Of a stretch of DNA of 6,407 nucleotides, positions 5,694 to 6,407 are shown piece by piece. The notes below the pieces were generated by a model. The model was not told where the DNA came from and made no database searches. It saw only the letters and a program-made list of their open reading frames with translations. Every line of letters begins with the position of its first letter. The first letter of the stretch is position 1. The position numbers and the translations under genes were made by a program. The stretch covers positions 1-6,407 of the forward strand of contig JANPEZ010000039.1 of assembly GCA_031423155.1 (NCBI GenBank), given 5' to 3'. The DNA is from JANPEZ01 sp031423155. GTDB lineage: Bacteria; Actinomycetota; UBA4738; HRBIN12.

Positions 5694-6407
5694 ATGCTTC
5701 GCCGCGCCTTCGCGTCCGTCGCCGCGCTAGCGGCCTTCGCGGGCGTGGTCTCGCCGGGTTCGGGGACGCGCGCAACAGCGGGTCCGCGTGGTGCCGTCAC
5801 GGTCAAGATCGCCGCGGTCGGCGATATCGCGTGCTCGACCGCTCCGGTTACGACGGGAAGGCTCTGCCGCTACGACGCGGTAGCCAGCAAGATCGCCGCC
5901 GGAAGCTACGACCGATTCCTGCCCCTGGGCGATACGCAGTACGAATCCGGATCCTCGAGCGAGTTCACGAGCCGCTACGGCGTCTACTTCGGATCTTTGA
6001 CCCCTATCTCGGCTCCCGTGCCGGGCAATCACGAGTACATGACCTCCGGCGCCGGCGGGTTCTTCTCCTATTTCGTTGAGCGGACGAGTTCGCCCGGCTA
6101 CTTCTCGTTCGATCTGAACGGCTGGCATGTCATCGCGTTGAACTCGCAGCTGTGCCCGAAGACCACGTCTTGTGGCCCGAACAACGCTCAGTACGACTGG
6201 CTGGCCGCCGACCTGGTCGCCCACCCGAACGACACCTACCCATGCACCTTGGCCTACTGGCATCACCCGAGGTTCGGCTGGCAGGCCACACCGACCCCGG
6301 GCGATCTGGCGCGCTCGGACGGTTTCTGGGACCTGCTCTATGCGGCCCGGGCCGACGTCGTCTTGAACGGCCACCATCACAACTACAGCCGATGGGCACC
6401 CATGGAC
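5694..6407 (+). CDS. Secreted metallophosphoesterase, purple-acid-phosphatase-like (partial, 3' end beyond window)
   Basis: The first 238 codons are present and the frame is still open at the window end. The family hydrolyses phosphomonoesters or diesters with a two-metal centre. Metal-binding motifs appear in the expected order: GDIA (D44), GDTQY (D80, Y83), GNHE (N112, H113), WHHP (H190-H191) and GHHHNYSR (H227, H229). The GDxxY and GHxHxYxR forms resemble purple acid phosphatases. The N-terminus (RR followed by an Ala/Val-rich segment to about residue 22) is a Sec-type signal peptide, possibly with cleavage near the TRATAG stretch. Cysteines 47, 58, 154, 160 and 184 could form disulfides in an exported protein. 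ATG 5694 has GGAGGA (5682-5687) six bases upstream. A role in phosphate acquisition is plausible but not shown; no partner gene is visible. The substrate and any C-terminal domains cannot be judged. Confidence 0.9.
   Translation, partial: MLRRAFASVAALAAFAGVVSPGSGTRATAGPRGAVTVKIAAVGDIACSTAPVTTGRLCRYDAVASKIAAGSYDRFLPLGDTQYESGSSSEFTSRYGVYFGSLTPISAPVPGNHEYMTSGAGGFFSYFVERTSSPGYFSFDLNGWHVIALNSQLCPKTTSCGPNNAQYDWLAADLVAHPNDTYPCTLAYWHHPRFGWQATPTPGDLARSDGFWDLLYAARADVVLNGHHHNYSRWAPMD

Noticed and set aside
4832..5806. 324-codon minus-strand frame opposite hemQ
   Set aside because: It is opposite hemY, hemQ and the phosphoesterase start, with no recognisable motif, as expected by chance in GC-rich sequence.

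Overview
The window is GC-rich bacterial DNA with densely packed, overlapping genes, all on the + strand. Two things point to an actinobacterial or related deep-branching lineage: a coproheme decarboxylase (ChdC/HemQ) with the His/Tyr/His residue spacing of the actinobacterial enzymes, and haem genes of the coproporphyrin-dependent branch. The ferrochelatase carries an internal four-cysteine cluster that I do not associate with typical Streptomyces or Mycobacterium enzymes. I therefore do not name a genus.

Region 1 (1-1560) is an accessory islet next to a tRNA-derived sequence. The window opens inside the 3' half of a tRNA-Ser(UGA) sequence. A second, near-identical copy of that 3' half lies at about 1383-1442, and a third, slightly diverged copy at 1502-1560. 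Copies A and B bracket a single complete gene, a class II Fic-domain AMP-transferase with a C-terminal winged-helix-like region (153-1340). A candidate promoter and a long imperfect hairpin precede it. No integrase, transposase or antitoxin gene is visible. Repeated tRNA 3' halves look like attachment-site scars, so the Fic gene may have arrived as integrated cargo.

Region 2 (1578-5608) is a tight four-gene operon for the last steps of haem b synthesis by the coproporphyrin-dependent route: hemE, hemH (cpfC), hemY (cgoX) and hemQ (chdC). HemE makes coproporphyrinogen III, CgoX oxidises it to coproporphyrin III, CpfC inserts iron to give coproheme III, and ChdC decarboxylates this to haem b. 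The first two junctions are 4-base GTGA/ATGA overlaps and the third has a 1-base gap, so translational coupling is likely. hemE starts only 17 bases after repeat C, has no clear Shine-Dalgarno, and may be leaderless.

Region 3 (5609-6407) is an 85-base intergenic gap with a good candidate promoter, followed by the first 238 codons of a secreted metallophosphoesterase of the purple-acid-phosphatase-like type. That gene runs off the end of the window and appears to be a separate transcription unit.
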